Positions 1 to 7,936 of a DNA stretch of 64,000 bases are shown here, in pieces. The DNA is taken from positions 2,046,001-2,110,000 of the forward strand of contig NZ_CP048711.1 in assembly GCF_010669285.1 (NCBI RefSeq). The letters are read 5' to 3'. This DNA comes from Kineobactrum salinum. Lineage in GTDB: Bacteria > Pseudomonadota > Gammaproteobacteria > Pseudomonadales > Halieaceae. Every line of letters starts with the position of its first letter. The first letter of the stretch is position 1. The position numbers and the translations under genes are program-made. Below the pieces are notes generated by a model that did no database searches, had not been told where the DNA came from, and saw only the letters and a list, made by a program, of their open reading frames with translations.

Positions 1-100
1 CTGCCAGCGACAGGCCCTGGCCTGAGAGCGCCAGCGCCAGCGCACTGCCGGCGATACCGCCACCGACGATCACGACGTCGTAGCGTTGCGTCTCAGCCAC
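1..100 (-). CDS. ubiI: FAD-dependent ubiquinone hydroxylase, N-terminal fragment (UbiI/VisC-like)
   Basis: Only the first 33 codons lie in the window; the gene runs off the left edge. From a GTG start the protein begins VAETQRYDVVIVGGG and continues IAGSALALAL, a Rossmann dinucleotide-binding GxGxxG motif typical of class A flavoprotein monooxygenases. The start overlaps the last eight bases of ubiH, so the two are translationally coupled. In many gammaproteobacteria ubiH is followed by ubiI, the C5 hydroxylase of ubiquinone synthesis; the assignment rests on this gene order, since the fragment alone cannot separate UbiI from UbiF or other family members. Confidence 0.7.
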   Translation of the reverse strand, partial: MAETQRYDVVIVGGGIAGSALALALSGQGLSLA

Positions 101-1340
101 CCCAACCTCCCAATGCCGCAAGTCCCGCCGCCTGCCGGACGAAGCGGCGCTTCAATGGTGTGGCCCAGTCCAGCCCGGACAGCGCGAGATCCCGGGCCAG
201 CCCCAGCAGTGGATCTGCATGCATGAACAGCGCGGGCAGCTGATCGCTGAAGCTGATGGTGCGTTGCTGATCCCGGTGCTGGCGCCGGCGGTAGCGCTGC
301 AGCACAGCCAGTTCGCCCAGGCCCTCTCCGGCCGCGGCGGCAGCGGCGAGTACCGACCCAAGGGCGGCAATGTCGCGCAGCGCCAGGTTGAAACCCTGGC
401 CCGCCACCGGATGCAGGGCATGGGCGGCATTGCCCATCACCACCACACCGGCCCGCACCTGCTCCTGGCACTGGTGCAGGGACAGCGGATAACAGTAGCG
501 CGCCCCGGCCTGGCGCAGGCGGCCCAGGCGATAGCCGAAGCGCCGCTGCAGTATTCCGAGGAACTCCGTTTCTGTGGCCTCGGACAGGGCGGCTGCCTGC
601 TGCGGCGGCAGGGTCCAGACCAGCGCGCTGCGGTGCTCCGCATCGGCAACCGGCAGCAGCGGCAGCAATGCCAGCGGTCCCTGGGAGGTGAAGCGCTCGA
701 AGGCACAGCCGCAATGGGGTTCGGCAAAGGCCACATTGCAGGCCAGCGCATGCTGGTGGTAGGGCTTTTCGACGGCGCCAATACCCAAACCGGCGCGCAA
801 GTCCGAGGCAGCCCCATCCGCCACCACCAACAGGGAGGTGCGCAAGCGGGCGGCAGCATCGCCCTCCAGTTGCAGCTCAACGGACCCCGCCTGCGGTGTT
901 ACCGCGACAACCCGCGCCGGGTTCAACAGCTCCACCCGGTCCTGCTGACGCAGTACCTGCAGCAGGGCCCGGCCCAGCCAGGGGTTTTCCACCACATGGC
1001 CCAGCGCCGACCAGCCGTGATCCCCGGCGCGTAGCAGGGCACTGCCAAAGCGGCCGCGATTGGAGACATGGATGCTGTCGATGGGGCACAGCCAGCGCTG
1101 CAGCACAGGCCATACACCGATCGTCCGGTAGATCAATTCCGAGCTGTAACTGAGGGCCGTGGAACGGGCATCGAAGGCGGGGTGGTAATCCGGCTGCGGA
1201 ACTTCTGCGGAAGGCAATGGCAAACTTTCGACCAGGGTGATCCGCCGGTTATCCGGCAGGCTGTGCGCCAACTGCAGCGCCAGGCTGATGCCCACCATGC
1301 CGCCGCCGGCGATGACAATGTCGCGCTCCTTTGTGGCCAT
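93..1340 (-). CDS. ubiH: 2-octaprenyl-6-methoxyphenol hydroxylase UbiH
   Basis: A 415-residue FAD monooxygenase of ubiquinone biosynthesis. The N-terminus has the FAD-binding motif VIAGGGMVGIS (residues 8-18), the middle has the DG motif LLVVADGAASDLR, and the C-terminal third has GNAAHALHPVAGQGFNLALRD, the second FAD-contact motif of the UbiH/COQ6 family. The ATG at 1340 shares one base with the pepP stop (TGATG), which supports this start over a longer upstream reading. It sits in the operon ygfB-pepP-ubiH-ubiI, the usual order in Pseudomonas relatives. UbiH is favoured over UbiI for this copy because of its position directly after pepP. Confidence 0.93.
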   Translation of the reverse strand: MATKERDIVIAGGGMVGISLALQLAHSLPDNRRITLVESLPLPSAEVPQPDYHPAFDARSTALSYSSELIYRTIGVWPVLQRWLCPIDSIHVSNRGRFGSALLRAGDHGWSALGHVVENPWLGRALLQVLRQQDRVELLNPARVVAVTPQAGSVELQLEGDAAARLRTSLLVVADGAASDLRAGLGIGAVEKPYHQHALACNVAFAEPHCGCAFERFTSQGPLALLPLLPVADAEHRSALVWTLPPQQAAALSEATETEFLGILQRRFGYRLGRLRQAGARYCYPLSLHQCQEQVRAGVVVMGNAAHALHPVAGQGFNLALRDIAALGSVLAAAAAAGEGLGELAVLQRYRRRQHRDQQRTISFSDQLPALFMHADPLLGLARDLALSGLDWATPLKRRFVRQAAGLAALGGWGG

Positions 1341-2653
1341 CAGCTTGCCATCAATGCCTCGATATCTTCGGGCTGGCGGGGAACAGCGTCCGTCAACAGG
1401 CGGCAGCCATCGGCAGTGACCACTGCGTCGTCCTCGATACGGATACCAATGCCCCGCCAGCGGGCGGCGACGCCGGTGTTGTCCGGAGCGATGTAGATAC
1501 CCGGCTCGACAGTCAGCACCATGCCCGGCTCCAGTTCGCGCCATTCGCCTGCGACCCGGTAATCGCCCACATCATGCACATCCAGCCCCAGCCAGTGACC
1601 GGCCCGGTGCATGTAGAACTCGCGGTAGGCCTCGCTCGCAATCAGGTCGCTGACTTCACCGCGCAGCAGGCCGAGATCCCGCAGGCCACGGGTGATCACC
1701 TCCACCGTGGCTTCGTGCGGCGCGTTCCAGTGATTGCCCGGCCGTATCTCCGCTATTGCCGCTGCCTGCGCTGCCAGCACGATGTCATAGATCGCGCGCT
1801 GCTGGCGATTGAATCGGCCACTGACCGGAAAGGTGCGAGTCACGTCAGCGGCATAGCACTGATATTCGCAGCCCGCATCAATCAGGACCAGTTCACCGTC
1901 ACGCAATGCCCGGGCGTTGTCGGTGTAGTGCAGGATACAACTGTTGGGACCACTGCCGACAATACTGGGATAGGCGGCAAAACGGGCACCGCCCTGGGCG
2001 AACTCGTGCAGCATCTCGGCTTCAAGCTGGTATTCATGGATGCCCGCCCGGGCGGCGCGCATCGCCCGCTGGTGAGCTCTGGCGGTGATTTCTCCCGCCC
2101 GCTGCAGCAGGCGCAACTCGGCGGCACTTTTTTTCAGCCGCAGATCGTGCAGCATATGGTCCAGGTCGGTGAATTCTCCGGGCGGCACTGCACCCGAGCT
2201 CTCCTTGCTGCGGATCTGGTTTACCCAGGCCATGATGCGGCGGTCAAACTCCGCGCTGCGCCCCATGGAATAATAGACGCGCTCCCGGCCCTCGATCAGC
2301 CCCGGCAGGATGTCATCGACGTCGCCGACCGGAAAGGCATCGTCCGCCCCATACTCCGCACAGGCGCCCTCGGGACCGGCGCGATAGCCGTGCCAGAGCT
2401 CCATCCGCTGGTCACGCTCGCGGCAGAACAGCACGAACTCCCCGTGCTTGCGCCCGGGGATCAGCACCAGTACGGCTTCCGGCTCGGGAAAGCCGCACAG
2501 ATAGTGGAAGTCACTGTCCTGGCGGAATGGGTACTCTGTGTCGCGACTGCGCCGCTGCTCATTGGCCGAAGGCACTATCGCAATGCTGTTGGGCTCCATA
2601 AGCGCCATCAAGCGCTGGCGCCGGCGCGCAAATTCCGTTTTACTGATTTTCAT
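1340..2653 (-). CDS. pepP: Xaa-Pro aminopeptidase P
   Basis: A 437-residue M24B metallopeptidase that removes N-terminal residues next to proline; length matches E. coli PepP (441). The start MKISKTEFARRRQRLM is the usual family beginning, so the ten extra upstream codons are excluded. Dinuclear metal ligands are visible: Asp pair in LVLIDAGCEYQCYAADVTRTF, His in HRAGHWLGLDVHDVG, Glu in VEPGIYI and Glu in IRIEDDAVV. It is the second gene after ygfB, from which it is separated by a large palindromic repeat, and is coupled to ubiH by a one-base stop/start overlap. Confidence 0.95.
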   Translation of the reverse strand: MKISKTEFARRRQRLMALMEPNSIAIVPSANEQRRSRDTEYPFRQDSDFHYLCGFPEPEAVLVLIPGRKHGEFVLFCRERDQRMELWHGYRAGPEGACAEYGADDAFPVGDVDDILPGLIEGRERVYYSMGRSAEFDRRIMAWVNQIRSKESSGAVPPGEFTDLDHMLHDLRLKKSAAELRLLQRAGEITARAHQRAMRAARAGIHEYQLEAEMLHEFAQGGARFAAYPSIVGSGPNSCILHYTDNARALRDGELVLIDAGCEYQCYAADVTRTFPVSGRFNRQQRAIYDIVLAAQAAAIAEIRPGNHWNAPHEATVEVITRGLRDLGLLRGEVSDLIASEAYREFYMHRAGHWLGLDVHDVGDYRVAGEWRELEPGMVLTVEPGIYIAPDNTGVAARWRGIGIRIEDDAVVTADGCRLLTDAVPRQPEDIEALMAS

Positions 2654-2751
2654 TGGATCCCGGTCTGGTGTGGTAGCTGGCAAGGGTCAGCGGCAAGGTT
2701 AGCACAGGCCCTCGTGCTTCCTGAAGGAGCGAGCTTCATACTGACAGCTGG

Positions 2752-2935
2752 TGCCAATGGCACTTGCTTGAGGGCTTTGGGACTTCGTAGCCCGGTCGAC
2801 ATCCTGGGAGGGTGCTTTCGAGACACGCCGTAAACCCATCCGTGGGGGCTCGGTTGCAGCATCCATGCTGCAAACGGTCTCGAAAGCACCCTCCCAGGAC
2901 GCCGACCTTCTACCGGAGCGAATTCTAGTGCAACG
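2752..2935. repeat. Intergenic palindromic element, copy 1
   Basis: Lies between ygfB and pepP. Perfect 23-bp inverted arms at 2802-2824 and 2877-2899 (starting TCCTGGGAGGGTGC) flank a core with its own hairpin TTGCAGCAT/ATGCTGCAA. The left shoulder carries GGGACTTCGTAGCCCGG and the outer segment GCCAATGGCACTTGCTT. The reverse complement of this whole block resembles the element at 58770-58982, and the core resembles the element at 52100-52250. No protein is encoded. Confidence 0.85.
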
Positions 2936-3536
2936 GACCGGATTTGCCGCGGGCGGCGCGCTGCCGGTCTTCCAGCCGGGCGCGGCTGTCCATGTAGACA
3001 TTGAGCGCGGCGAAGCGCAGGTATTCCACCAGCTCGGCGTAGCTGTTTTCCGACTCCTCCTCGCTAACGTCAGCCTCATCCTCGGTGGCCTGGGCTATCA
3101 CGGCGAAATCCCGCAGGGCTTCGGAACTGTCGCCGGGCAGGGTTTCGCCACCGGTGCCGGCGGCAGCCATGGTTCTGGCGTAGCCAGCGAGAAAACCGCG
3201 ACACCAGTCCGCCAGCGCCTGGGCTCGCTGGGCCAGCTCCAGGCTGTCATCGGGCAACAGCGGAAAGAACTCAAAGTCGTCGTTCTCCAGCGCCGCGGCT
3301 GTGGCCGCAAACAGCCTGATCAGCAAATCGGCCAGCTCGCCGTGCAGGTCCAGTCCCAGCGCCTGGTTCACGCCATGGAGGCCCGCGTCGGCATCGTGTT
3401 CCGCCCCCGCAGCCAACAGGCCCACCAGGCAGCCGTGCACCTCGGCTGGCGACAGCGCCACGCCCTGCTCCAGCAGTTGATTGGCTATTTCATCAAAGGT
3501 GTAGAACTCTGGCTCGTCGAACAGACTATCGAACAT
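2925..3536 (-). CDS. ygfB: YgfB/YecA family protein (UPF0149)
   Basis: A 203-residue acidic protein of the UPF0149 family, whose members are small helical proteins; E. coli YgfB has 192 residues. Recognisable segments are EVHGCLVGLL near residue 33, the FFPLLPDDSLELAQRAQALADWCRGFLAGY core at about 90-118 and LVEYLRFAALNVYMD near the C-terminus. In Pseudomonas aeruginosa the homologue is linked to regulation of beta-lactam resistance; whether that applies here is unknown. It starts the operon ygfB-pepP-ubiH-ubiI and is divergent from the zapB-like gene at 3711, the standard gammaproteobacterial arrangement. Confidence 0.9.
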   Translation of the reverse strand: MFDSLFDEPEFYTFDEIANQLLEQGVALSPAEVHGCLVGLLAAGAEHDADAGLHGVNQALGLDLHGELADLLIRLFAATAAALENDDFEFFPLLPDDSLELAQRAQALADWCRGFLAGYARTMAAAGTGGETLPGDSSEALRDFAVIAQATEDEADVSEEESENSYAELVEYLRFAALNVYMDSRARLEDRQRAARGKSGPLH

Positions 3537-3647
3537 GGATGGCTCCCCGTACTGCCGTGAACGCCGTGCGGGCCCGGCCGCGGCACAGTTCCACTGCTTG
3601 CTGTAAAAAGAATGGCAGGCTATTGATATATAAAAAGTTTTGCTCCA

Positions 3648-3676
3648 TTGACCTGTATCCTGGCCAGCTCTATAGT
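3648..3676 (+). promoter_or_regulatory. Sigma-70 promoter for the zapB-like/zapA genes
   Basis: A -35 box TTGACC (3648-3653) and a -10 box TATAGT (3671-3676) are separated by 17 bp. The predicted transcript would start near 3683, about 28 bases before the ATG at 3711. Both hexamers are one or two bases from consensus. Confidence 0.6.
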
Positions 3677-3710
3677 AAGCTGTAATTTCACCAGACCCAA
3701 GTGAACCTCA

Positions 3711-3911
3711 ATGGCAGACAGCTCCCTCCCTGCTCTGGAATCCAAAATTGACGAGCTGATCGGCCTGTGCCGGGAGCTGAATCAGGAAAACCAGCGCCTG
3801 AAGTCCGACTGTCTCAATTGGCAGCGGGAAAAGCAGGACCTGATCAGCAAGAATGAACTGGCCTGCTCCAAGGTGGAGGCCATGCTGGCACGTTTGAGGT
3901 CTATGGAGTGA
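3711..3911 (+). CDS. Small coiled-coil protein, TIGR02449/ZapB-like
   Basis: A 66-residue protein that is nearly all heptad-like helix (LESKIDELIGLCRELNQENQRLKSDC), matching the short coiled-coil family found directly upstream of zapA in Pseudomonas and relatives. By resemblance to ZapB it may act in septal ring organisation, but that is inference. Its TGA overlaps the zapA ATG (TGATG), so the two are translationally coupled. Fed by the promoter at 3648-3676. Confidence 0.85.
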   Translation: MADSSLPALESKIDELIGLCRELNQENQRLKSDCLNWQREKQDLISKNELACSKVEAMLARLRSME

Positions 3912-4240
3912 TGCCCGTGAGCCCGCCCAATACCGTTTCAGTACACATCCTTGACAAGGACTACCAGGTCTCCTGCCCGGAAGACCAGCAAGCTGAACTG
4001 ATCGTCTCGGCCCGCTACCTGGACAAGCAGATGCGGGCCATTCGCGACAGCGGCAAGGTCATCGGCCTGGAGCGAATCGCGGTGATGGCGGCGTTGAATA
4101 TAAGCCATCAACTGCTGCAGGCCTCCGAGCAAAACGGGGATGGCACCACGGCAGGCAATGCCGACCCCGGTGCGCTGCAGGGGCTGCAACGCAAGATCGA
4201 TGATGCGCTCTACCAATTGCGGCAACTGGAAATTGGCTGA
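3911..4240 (+). CDS. zapA: Cell division protein ZapA
   Basis: A 109-residue ZapA family protein that bundles FtsZ filaments at the division ring. It has the N-terminal SVHILDKDYQVSCPEDQQAEL strand-and-helix region, the YLDKQMRAIRDSGKVIGLERIAVMAALNISHQLL core and a C-terminal helix that dimerises through a coiled coil. The ATG at 3911 is preferred over the GTG at 3908 because it overlaps the preceding stop. 6S RNA and ygfA follow, the classical zapA-ssrS-ygfA order. Confidence 0.93.
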   Translation: MPVSPPNTVSVHILDKDYQVSCPEDQQAELIVSARYLDKQMRAIRDSGKVIGLERIAVMAALNISHQLLQASEQNGDGTTAGNADPGALQGLQRKIDDALYQLRQLEIG

Positions 4241-4267
4241 TTCGGGCCAGCCCCGCACGAGTTTGTG

Positions 4268-4273
4268 TATAAT
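4268..4273 (+). promoter_or_regulatory. -10 box of the 6S RNA gene
   Basis: A perfect TATAAT hexamer lies eight bases before the predicted 5' end of 6S RNA at 4281. No good -35 hexamer is visible at the expected distance inside the end of zapA, so the promoter may depend on other contacts. Confidence 0.6.
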
Positions 4274-4280
4274 GGCCGCT

Positions 4281-4459
4281 GGATTCCTGGCATACGCGCC
4301 AGGCAGACAGTCCTCGAGCCGATAAGTCTGTACCTGGAGGTTCCTCGTTACTGCTGGTGTGCACGTCCGGTCTGATCCGGAAAGCCTGATGCAGTGCAGG
4401 AACCCCCTCCTTGAACCATCGGGTTCAGGGCAACTCTGCCAACGCCATGCCGGGAATCC
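4281..4459 (+). ncRNA. ssrS: 6S RNA
   Basis: About 180 nt between zapA and ygfA, the conserved site of ssrS. The ends pair: GGATTCCTGGCAT (4281-4293) with ATGCCGGGAATCC (4447-4459), one G-U apart from perfect. Inside are the two signature segments of gammaproteobacterial 6S RNA, CGAGCCGATAAGT after the 5' closing stem and CTTGAACC...GGGTTCAGGG in the 3' half. 6S RNA mimics an open promoter and sequesters sigma-70 RNA polymerase in stationary phase. The 3' end overlaps an in-frame upstream ATG of ygfA but not the start chosen here. Confidence 0.9.
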
Positions 4460-4467
4460 AACCTTTC

Positions 4468-5054
4468 ATGACCAGCAAACCTGCCTGCAGACGCTTGCTG
4501 CGCAAGCGGCGCAATGATCTGTCAGCCCACTATCGCCAGTGGGCAGCCACTGCCGCTGCAGAGCATGTCTCCGCCCTCCCGGGTTGGGAGACAGTGCGCC
4601 GGGTGGCGGTGTACTGGGCCAATGACGGCGAACTCGATCCGGCCGGGATCATCTCCCACTGCCGGCAACATGAGCGCGAACTCTACCTGCCCCGGTTGAC
4701 GGCCGATAAACAGCTGCTGTTTGGCCGCTGGCGAGCGGATCAGGACCTGTTACCCAACCACCTGGGCATTCCCGAGCCGGAGGACGACAAGCCGCTGATC
4801 GCCAGTGAGCTGGACGTTGTGTTTCTGCCGCTGGTGGGATGGCACCGGGATGGTACCCGGCTGGGAATGGGGGTGGCTACTATGACCGCAGCCTGGCTGT
4901 CGCCGGCCGACCCCTGTGTGTGGGCCTGGGCTATGATTGTCAGGAAATGGCGGCGCAGAACCGGGATGCCTGGGACGTGGCCATGGATTTCGTGATAACA
5001 GAAACCCGGCTGCACCGGTGCACCGGTGCAGCATCAGGAATGGGAATCGCTTAA
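4468..5054 (+). pseudogene. ygfA: 5-formyltetrahydrofolate cyclo-ligase, frameshifted as read
   Basis: Converts 5-formyl-THF to 5,10-methenyl-THF. The first part (from MTSKPACRRLLRKRR at 4468) runs to PLVGWHRDGTRLGMG, where the family motif GMGGGYYDR should follow. As read, the frame goes to VATMTAAW and would end at 4995; the correct continuation GGGYYDRSLAVAGRPLCVGLGY is in the next frame and ends at 5054. The break falls on a five-G run at 4869-4873, where one extra G restores a normal gene of about 195 residues. A sequencing error is the simplest explanation. The gene follows 6S RNA as usual. Confidence 0.85.
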
Positions 5055-5203
5055 TTTCCGACGATAACCCCTGCCTGCAGTTCGGAGGCAGGCGCGGCCG
5101 CTGTGTCATTGGCGGCCATCGGCAGCAACAGCGTCACCAGCACCCCCACCCCGAAGGCGACCATCAGCACCAGTACAAAATCCGGCTTATTTTTCACACT
5201 CAC
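5051..5203 (-). CDS. Putative small single-pass membrane protein, 50 aa
   Basis: A 50-codon open frame from GTG at 5203 to TAA at 5051: about seven polar residues (VSVKNKP), then one strongly hydrophobic stretch (DFVLVLMVAFGVGVLVTLLL), then a short Ala/Thr-rich tail ending GVIVGN. An alternative start is GTG 5197. The layout (charged N-terminus, one membrane span, short outer tail) and the three-base overlap with the convergent ygfA end argue for a real gene. A weak GAGAG lies upstream. I do not recognise the family. Function unknown. Confidence 0.55.
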   Translation of the reverse strand: MSVKNKPDFVLVLMVAFGVGVLVTLLLPMAANDTAAAPASELQAGVIVGN

Positions 5204-5454
5204 TACTCTCGCAACTGTTCATCATCAACGTACCATCCAGTCAAACCACGCCAGACTGACGCAAACAGACCCCACTTCATAAACAGGCCGGACTCTTCTG
5301 GCCCCTGCCCGCACCCACCATTGCTTGTTGCAGTGGCTTTATTCCCTGATTTTTTTGGCATTATTTCACAAACATTTCGGAGTCTAGCCCACAAAGCCCC
5401 CAAAAGGAACCCCGAAATTGCCCGAAAGTGAGGAAATATCAGGGTTTGCCTGTG

Positions 5455-6990
5455 TCAAGCCCGTTCTGGGGACTGGCCCAGGTAAAGTTGGTAGGCGCGA
5501 TTGGCGGTTTCCTCCCAGTAGGGATAGTTGATGGCGTCCAGCATCTCGCGAAATTGGCGGCGCTCCGAACGGGGCACCTGTATGCCTGCCAGGATGCGGC
5601 CATAGGCCGCCCCATGATTGCGATAGTGGAACATGGAGATGTTCCAGCGCTGGCCCAGGCCCGACAGGAATTTCAATAGCGCACCGGGGCGCTCGGGAAA
5701 CTCCACCCGGTACACCACCTCGTTTTCCAGATCGGGGGGCGCGCGCCCGCCAACCATATAACGGATATGCAATTTGGCCATTTCATTGTCCGTCATGTCC
5801 TCGGTGGCGTAGCCCTGCCGCTGCAGGTCCGCCAGCAATTCCGCGAGATCACCGCCGCCCGGCACCACTGACAGTCCCAGGAAAACCAGCGCCTGGCCCG
5901 GGTCGGAATAGCGATAGTTGAACTCCGTGATATTGCGGCGCCCCAGGGCACCACAAAAGGCCCGGAAACTGCCCGGACGCTCTGGGATCGTGACACTGAT
6001 GACGGCTTCCCGCTGCTCGCCGATCTCGGTGCGCTCCGAAATATAGCGCAAACGATCGAAATTGGTGTTGGCGCCGCTGACGATGGCCAGCAACTCCTGT
6101 TGCTGGACGCCGCTGTGTTCGACATATTTCTTCAAGCCTGCCAGCGCCAGCGCGCCGGCAGGCTCGGCGATAGCCCGGGTATCCTCGAAAATATCCTTGA
6201 TGGCCGCGCAAATCTCGTCGGTGCCGGCGGTGATCACTTCGTCCACTGTATGCCGGATCACCCGGAAAGGCTCCTTGCCGATCTGGGCCACTGCGCAGCC
6301 ATCTGCAAACAGGCCCACCTCGGGCAACACCGCCCGCCGCCCACGTTCCAGGGCCAGCTGCAGACAGGCCGCATCGGCGGGCTCCACGCCGATGATCCGG
6401 GTCTGGGGCCAGACATATTTCACATAGGCGGCGACCCCGGCCAGTAAGCCACCGCCGCCCACCGGCACGAAGATCGCGTCCAGCGGTCGCTGGTGCTGGC
6501 GCACGATTTCCATGCCCACGGTGCCCTGGCCGGCGATCACATCGGGATCGTCGAAGGGATGAACATAGACCATGGACTTTTCCGTCACCAGCTTTTGCGC
6601 GTACAGCGAAGCATCTTCGAAAGAATCCCCCTGCAGCACCACCTTCGCGCCGCGATTGCGCACCGCATCCACCTTGATGGCCGGCGTGGTCCGCGGCATC
6701 ACGATGGTGGCCTTCACACCCATCCGCTGGGCGGCCATTGCCAGTCCCTGGGCGTGATTGCCGGCCGATGCAGCCACCACACCACAGGCCAGCTGTTCCG
6801 GCGTCAGCTTCTGCATTTTGTTATAGGCGCCGCGCAGCTTGAAGGAGAACACCGGCTGCAGGTCCTCGCGCTTCAGCCATACCTGGTTGCCCAGGCGCCG
6901 CGACATCAACATCGCCTCATCGACCGGTGTCTCGCGCGCGACATCGTAGACACGGGCATCGAGAATGCGTTTGATATAGGAATGGGGCAT
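5455..6990 (-). CDS. ilvA: Threonine ammonia-lyase, biosynthetic
   Basis: A 511-residue PLP enzyme making 2-oxobutanoate from threonine, first step of isoleucine synthesis. The PLP lysine is Lys51 in SFKLRGAYN; the phosphate loop is GGGGLLAG; SAGNHAQG is the substrate loop. Two C-terminal ACT-like regulatory domains (starting ISVTIPERPGSFRAFC and YRVEFPERPGALLKFLSG) mark the feedback-inhibited biosynthetic form. Length equals E. coli IlvA (514). The start MPHSYIKRILDARVYDV is chosen because upstream residues are low-complexity and unlike the family. Divergent from rpiA, the usual neighbour. Confidence 0.96.
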   Translation of the reverse strand: MPHSYIKRILDARVYDVARETPVDEAMLMSRRLGNQVWLKREDLQPVFSFKLRGAYNKMQKLTPEQLACGVVAASAGNHAQGLAMAAQRMGVKATIVMPRTTPAIKVDAVRNRGAKVVLQGDSFEDASLYAQKLVTEKSMVYVHPFDDPDVIAGQGTVGMEIVRQHQRPLDAIFVPVGGGGLLAGVAAYVKYVWPQTRIIGVEPADAACLQLALERGRRAVLPEVGLFADGCAVAQIGKEPFRVIRHTVDEVITAGTDEICAAIKDIFEDTRAIAEPAGALALAGLKKYVEHSGVQQQELLAIVSGANTNFDRLRYISERTEIGEQREAVISVTIPERPGSFRAFCGALGRRNITEFNYRYSDPGQALVFLGLSVVPGGGDLAELLADLQRQGYATEDMTDNEMAKLHIRYMVGGRAPPDLENEVVYRVEFPERPGALLKFLSGLGQRWNISMFHYRNHGAAYGRILAGIQVPRSERRQFREMLDAINYPYWEETANRAYQLYLGQSPERA

Positions 6991-7123
6991 GACTGTCGCT
7001 ACTGTGCTGGCCTGAATGAACCGGCCATGGTAATGGAGCCCGCCAACATTTGCAGCCCCGGCAGGATCAGGCATCGGAGTATTTTTTTGGCAGGCCGACC
7101 GCGGCATGCCGGCCAGATAATGA

Positions 7124-7152
7124 TTCACCGGCCCGGCACCCTGCCCTATACT
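7124..7152 (+). promoter_or_regulatory. Candidate sigma-70 promoter for rpiA
   Basis: TTCACC (7124-7129) and TATACT (7147-7152) with a 17-bp spacer, giving a transcript start near 7159 and a leader of about 79 bases before the rpiA ATG. It lies in the 247-bp ilvA-rpiA divergent region. Confidence 0.45.
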
Positions 7153-7237
7153 GGCAATGTGGTAACCCGGCCCGGGAGGCCTATCCTCCTTCAAGATGAT
7201 TTTGGCGGGTTCGATCAGCCCTGAAGGAGTACCAGCG

Positions 7238-7912
7238 ATGACCCAGGAACAACTCAAACAGGCAGTCGCAACTGCGGCGCTGGAATACATCAGGCCAAAA
7301 CTGGAGGAGCACACCGTGCTCGGTATCGGCACGGGCTCCACCACCAATCTGTTTATCGACGGCCTGGCTACCCTGCGCGGCCAGCTCAACGGCACCGTAG
7401 CGAGCTCGGAAGCTTCGGCCGAGCGACTGCGCCAACACGGCATCCCGGTCTTCGACCTGAATGCGGTGGATCGGGTCGATTTCTATATCGACGGAGCCGA
7501 CGAGGCCAACCGTGCACTGGAGCTGATCAAAGGCGGCGGCGCCGCGCTGACCCGGGAGAAAATCATCGCCGCGGTGGCACGGGAGTTCATCTGCATCGCC
7601 GACGGCAGCAAACTGGTGCATACCCTGGGCGAGTTTCCACTCCCTGTCGAGGTCATCCCGATGGCCCGCAGCCATGTCGCCCGCGAACTGGTCAAGCTGG
7701 GCGGCGATCCAGTCTACCGGGAGGGCGTTGTGACCGACAATGGCAACATCATCCTCGACGTCCACAATTTCAGTATTCCGCAGCCGCTGGATATCGAGAA
7801 GCGGATCAACAATATCACCGGCGTGGTGGCCAACGGCCTGTTCGCGCTGCGACCGGCGGACCTGTTGCTGCTGGGCACCGATTCGGGCGTCCAGACCCTG
7901 AAGGCGCAGTAG
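7238..7912 (+). CDS. rpiA: Ribose-5-phosphate isomerase A
   Basis: A 224-residue enzyme of the pentose phosphate pathway interconverting ribose-5-phosphate and ribulose-5-phosphate. Family motifs are present in order: GIGTGSTTN (phosphate loop), IDGADEAN with the catalytic Asp pair, and [12 protein letters not shown] with the catalytic Glu/Lys region. Length matches E. coli RpiA (219). The start at 7238 follows a strong GAAGGAG site; the longer reading from 7196 lacks family similarity. Convergent with the flavoprotein gene that ends at 7937. Confidence 0.96.
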   Translation: MTQEQLKQAVATAALEYIRPKLEEHTVLGIGTGSTTNLFIDGLATLRGQLNGTVASSEASAERLRQHGIPVFDLNAVDRVDFYIDGADEANRALELIKGGGAALTREKIIAAVAREFICIADGSKLVHTLGEFPLPVEVIPMARSHVARELVKLGGDPVYREGVVTDNGNIILDVHNFSIPQPLDIEKRINNITGVVANGLFALRPADLLLLGTDSGVQTLKAQ

Positions 7913-7936
7913 CCGGCCCGCGGGGCCCGGCGGCGT

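Noticed and set aside
1331-2833. 500-codon plus-strand frame opposite pepP
   Set aside because: pepP is complete on the minus strand with all metal ligands; this frame has no recognisable domain.
2865-3560. 231-codon plus-strand frame opposite ygfB
   Set aside because: It begins inside the palindrome and runs antisense to a clear UPF0149 gene.
6991-7443. 151-residue N-terminal extension of IlvA
   Set aside because: The extra residues are unlike any threonine deaminase and cover the ilvA-rpiA promoter region; MPHSYIKRIL is the family start.
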